This document shows positions 6,662-8,266 of a stretch of 8,266 bases of DNA, piece by piece. A model generated the notes under the pieces. The model was not told the origin of the DNA, searched no databases, and saw only the letters and a program-made list of their open reading frames with translations. The position numbers and the translations under genes are program-made. The stretch comes from Pseudomonadota bacterium (GTDB taxonomy: Bacteria > Pseudomonadota > Gammaproteobacteria > Burkholderiales > Burkholderiaceae_F), in the NCBI GenBank assembly GCA_021823635.1, contig JAKANT010000051.1:1-8266 (forward strand). Direction: 5' to 3'. Each line of letters begins with the position of its first letter. Positions within the stretch are counted from its first letter, which is position 1.

Positions 6662-6666
6662 GCGCC

Positions 6667-7182
6667 TCAGCCAGCGAGCGGATACGTGCCCGCCGGCAGC
6701 GACAGGTTCAAGCCGTAGGCGCTCGCCGTGCGCTCGCCGTCGGCGCCAAAGAAGCGGATGCGGCCCGATAGTTCCACCAGGATCACTTCGCGCGCGCCGG
6801 CGGCCAGATATGCGGCCACTTTGGCGTCGAGCTCGGCGCGCGTGTTGCTCTCGGACTGCACCTCGACGATCAGCGGCGGCGCGGGAGAGGCCGGGTCGTC
6901 GTCGGTGGGCTGCGGCTGCCACACGATATCGGGCACGCGCACACCGATGCGCGTCAGCACGCCGAGGCCCGGCAGCGCTTCACCGCCGAGCTGCTGGACG
7001 ATCTGCTGCATCAGCGCAGCAACGATCCTCTGGTGCGGCTTGCGCGGCGGATTCATCACGATGACGTCTCCGTACTCGTCCAGTTCGCAGAAATCGGGCG
7101 CGGACGGATCGCGCTGCAATTCGTTCCAGCGTCGCGCAAGTTCGGCCGGCGTCAGGGTGGCGTAGGCGATGCCAGCGGCCAC
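6667..7182 (-). CDS. Uma2-family protein (PD-(D/E)xK nuclease-like fold, DUF820)
   Basis: A 171-residue protein. The start is GTG (7180-7182) preceded by a strong GGAGG (minus strand, 7189-7193) six bases away; no ATG is available in this frame nearby. It opens VAAGIAYATLTPAELARRW. Family features are VRVPDIVW with the acidic residue, LIVEVQSESN with the E-x-Q/E-x-x-S core, and DAKVAAYLAAGAREVILVE with the Lys, together forming the restriction-endonuclease-like core. The cellular role of Uma2 proteins is largely unknown and many occur in multicopy in mobile or unstable regions. The frame stays open far upstream across the dehydrogenase gene, but that is a GC-rich shadow. It lies 71 bases behind the dehydrogenase-like gene on the same strand. 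A partial copy lies at 5570-5738. Confidence 0.85.
   Translation of the reverse strand: MAAGIAYATLTPAELARRWNELQRDPSAPDFCELDEYGDVIVMNPPRKPHQRIVAALMQQIVQQLGGEALPGLGVLTRIGVRVPDIVWQPQPTDDDPASPAPPLIVEVQSESNTRAELDAKVAAYLAAGAREVILVELSGRIRFFGADGERTASAYGLNLSLPAGTYPLAG
6719..6740. repeat. 11-bp direct duplication inside the Uma2 gene
   Basis: GCGCTCGCCGT is repeated exactly at 6719-6729 and 6730-6740. Because 11 is not a multiple of three, gain or loss of one unit changes the Uma2 C-terminus. The decayed left copy has only one unit at the matching place. The present frame (GERTASAYGLNLSLPAGTYPLAG) looks natural, so the two-unit state may be the original and the left copy may have lost one. Confidence 0.9.
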
Positions 7183-7208
7183 GGCGTACCTCCGGGATCC
7201 GTGATATG

Positions 7209-7243
7209 TCGCGCCGAGTATAGGTTTCCTGAGTCCGGCGCGA
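7209..7243. promoter_or_regulatory. Inverted repeat in the leader between the dehydrogenase-like gene and Uma2
   Basis: TCGCGCCG (7209-7216) and CGGCGCGA (7236-7243) form a perfect 8-bp inverted repeat around 19 bases. On the minus strand the spacer ends in TATACT (7217-7222), a good -10 hexamer, but no convincing -35 lies 16-18 bases upstream of it. The element could be an operator over a weak Uma2 promoter or a hairpin at the end of the dehydrogenase transcript; there is no T-run for an intrinsic terminator. Function is inferred only. Confidence 0.35.
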
Positions 7244-7253
7244 GGGGCCCGCT

Positions 7254-8150
7254 TCAGTTCGGCACCACGTGCCAGATCTCGCCGCCGTCGGTGGCGATGT
7301 ACAGATTGCCGTCGGGGCCCTGCACCAGCGAGCGGTAGCGCGCGGCGGCGATCGAAGCGTTGACCGCGCTGGTGGTCATGCCGGCGGAATCGAGCTGCAG
7401 GATCACCAGGCGGTTGGCGCCCATGATGCCGACCGCCAGGCGGCCGTTCCAGTCGCGCCACTGGCTGCCGGTCAAGAACGTGCACGGCCCCATGCCCTGC
7501 GAGACGCCGTTGTTGGTCCAGCTCGGGCGCAGCGCGTTCGGGAAGCGCACCGTGTCCGTCATCGGCATCGTGCTCGCGTTGCCGGCGTAGCCGCAGTAGT
7601 TGTCGGGGCAGGTCAGGCCCGGCCGGTTTTGCGGGTCCCAGCCCGCGTTGCCGCCGGCGGCAAGCGGTGTCACCTCGTCGCTGTGGTTCGGGCCGTGCTC
7701 GGACGCGAACGGCTGTCCGGTGCCGGGACGAAACGCGATGCCCTGCACGTTGCGATGGCCGTAGGTGAAGATGCGCGCATCGAAACCCGCCGGAACGTTG
7801 TTGCCCGGCGCGGCGGCGCCGTCGCGATCGATGCGCAGCACCTTGCCGCCGAGCCGCTGCGGGTCCTGCGGAAGCGTGGCGTTGTGGTTGTCGCCGGTCC
7901 CCTGGTTCCGGAACATGTGGTCCAGGTTGCTGATCAGATCGGCGGTCCGGATGTCGTTGCCGCCCACGGGGATCAGCGGCTGCTGCATGTGGAGCGCGAT
8001 CGAAAAGCAGGAGTTGATACGGTCGAGGCGCAGGTTTGTGTCGTTCAGAAACACCGGCGCCTTGCCGCTGGTGACTTCCGCAACCTGCTCCTCCCACCCA
8101 CAGATGTTGGGGAGGCCGTCGATGATCTCGGGTATGGGTGCATGTGCCAT
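7254..8150 (-). CDS. Chimeric ORF: GH57-like N-terminus joined to the C-terminal part of a PQQ-dependent sugar dehydrogenase
   Basis: Length 298 residues. From about residue 86 to the end it is the C-terminal two thirds of a soluble-type PQQ sugar dehydrogenase (GSDH/YliI-like beta-propeller): LGGKVLRIDRDG (100-111), IFTYGHRNVQGIAF (127-140, with the PQQ-contacting RN), EHGPNHSDEV (151-160), and SLVQGPDGNLYIATDGGEIW (274-293). Residues 1-85 do not fit that family. GLPNICGWE, APVFLNDTNLRLDRINS, FSIALHMQQPLIP and DLISNLDHMF instead resemble the N-terminus of GH57 amylase-type hydrolases (usual HMHQP). The signal peptide and first propeller blades, including the catalytic His, are missing, so activity is doubtful. 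ATG 8150 with AGGAG (minus strand, 8159-8163, eight bases) beats GTG 8156. A biological fusion or an assembly chimera are both possible. Confidence 0.75.
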   Translation of the reverse strand: MAHAPIPEIIDGLPNICGWEEQVAEVTSGKAPVFLNDTNLRLDRINSCFSIALHMQQPLIPVGGNDIRTADLISNLDHMFRNQGTGDNHNATLPQDPQRLGGKVLRIDRDGAAAPGNNVPAGFDARIFTYGHRNVQGIAFRPGTGQPFASEHGPNHSDEVTPLAAGGNAGWDPQNRPGLTCPDNYCGYAGNASTMPMTDTVRFPNALRPSWTNNGVSQGMGPCTFLTGSQWRDWNGRLAVGIMGANRLVILQLDSAGMTTSAVNASIAAARYRSLVQGPDGNLYIATDGGEIWHVVPN

Positions 8151-8156
8151 TGGCAC

Positions 8157-8169
8157 CTCTCCTGGAGAG
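8157..8169. promoter_or_regulatory. Palindrome covering the Shine-Dalgarno of the chimeric gene
   Basis: CTCTCC (8157-8162) and GGAGAG (8164-8169) form a perfect inverted repeat with a single central base. On the minus strand it contains the AGGAG ribosome site of the gene starting at 8150. The loop is too short for an RNA hairpin of full length, so a protein-binding site or chance are likelier. Confidence 0.3.
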
Positions 8170-8253
8170 AATTAACGATGAGCATGAAATAGGCGCCCAA
8201 ACAGCACCTAACCGCCTCGCAGGAAGCGCAAACCGCGCGCCCGCAAGAAACCC

Positions 8254-8259
8254 ATTGTA
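8254..8259 (-). promoter_or_regulatory. Possible -10 element of the leftward gene
   Basis: On the minus strand GATACAAT contains TACAAT, a good sigma-70 -10 hexamer in otherwise GC-rich DNA. The matching -35 would fall beyond the window edge, so it cannot be judged. Transcription would start near 8247, giving a leader of about 97 bases before ATG 8150, in which I see no other gene. Confidence 0.3.
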
Positions 8260-8266
8260 TCCGAAA

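Noticed and set aside
5442..6700. CRISPR array or insertion sequence as the source of the repeats
   Set aside because: Repeats are either a single tandem pair or gene-end duplications; no regular spacers, transposase or terminal inverted repeats are visible.
6667..8097. A 476-codon minus-strand frame that would fuse extra sequence to Uma2
   Set aside because: The upstream part is a shadow frame of the dehydrogenase-like gene; a strong GGAGG and GTG at 7180-7182 give the normal Uma2 start.
8170..8266. A tRNA or small gene in the right-edge segment
   Set aside because: No cloverleaf pattern and no frame of useful length; it reads best as the leader of the leftward gene.

Overview
The window is GC-rich chromosomal DNA. 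It most resembles a betaproteobacterium (Burkholderiales, Rhodocyclales or a relative). I base this on the protein style: SucD followed by a YjbE-type TerC protein, and a type IV pilin followed by a PglL-type ligase. No rRNA or tRNA is present, so the assignment is an inference.

Left part (1-2756, all + strand, tightly packed): the C-terminal half of succinyl-CoA ligase alpha (sucD), a TerC/YjbE-family membrane protein, a compact PP2C-type Ser/Thr phosphatase, and a protein with a canonical FHA domain plus a second, degenerate FHA-like domain. The phosphatase and FHA protein look like two parts of a phospho-Thr signalling set; the kinase is not in the window.

Middle part (2757-5441, + strand): a strongly structured intergenic segment of four consecutive hairpins, a good sigma-54 -24/-12 promoter, a type IV major pilin (pilA) with ideal RBS and prepilin cleavage site, a textbook intrinsic terminator, and a PglL/Wzy-type O-oligosaccharyltransferase that probably glycosylates the pilin.

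Right part (5442-8266): a rearranged accessory region. Directly after the pglL stop lies a decayed left copy of a block holding the 3' ends of three genes: a MNT nucleotidyltransferase (+), a Uma2 nuclease-like gene (-) and a PQQ sugar-dehydrogenase-like gene (-). The better preserved right copy follows in the same order. Between them is a HEPN gene broken by a frameshift and an amber stop, beside an apparently intact MNT nucleotidyltransferase (a HEPN-MNT toxin-antitoxin pair that has lost its toxin frame). The last gene is a chimera: its first ~90 residues look like the N-terminus of a GH57 glycoside hydrolase, and the rest is the C-terminal two thirds of a PQQ-dependent sugar dehydrogenase. 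The join falls at a GDNHN motif that could have served as microhomology.

The most notable points are the in-frame GH57/dehydrogenase chimera, the decayed duplication of the MNT-Uma2-dehydrogenase block, the orphaned MNT antitoxin, and the hairpin-rich leader ahead of the sigma-54 pilin promoter.
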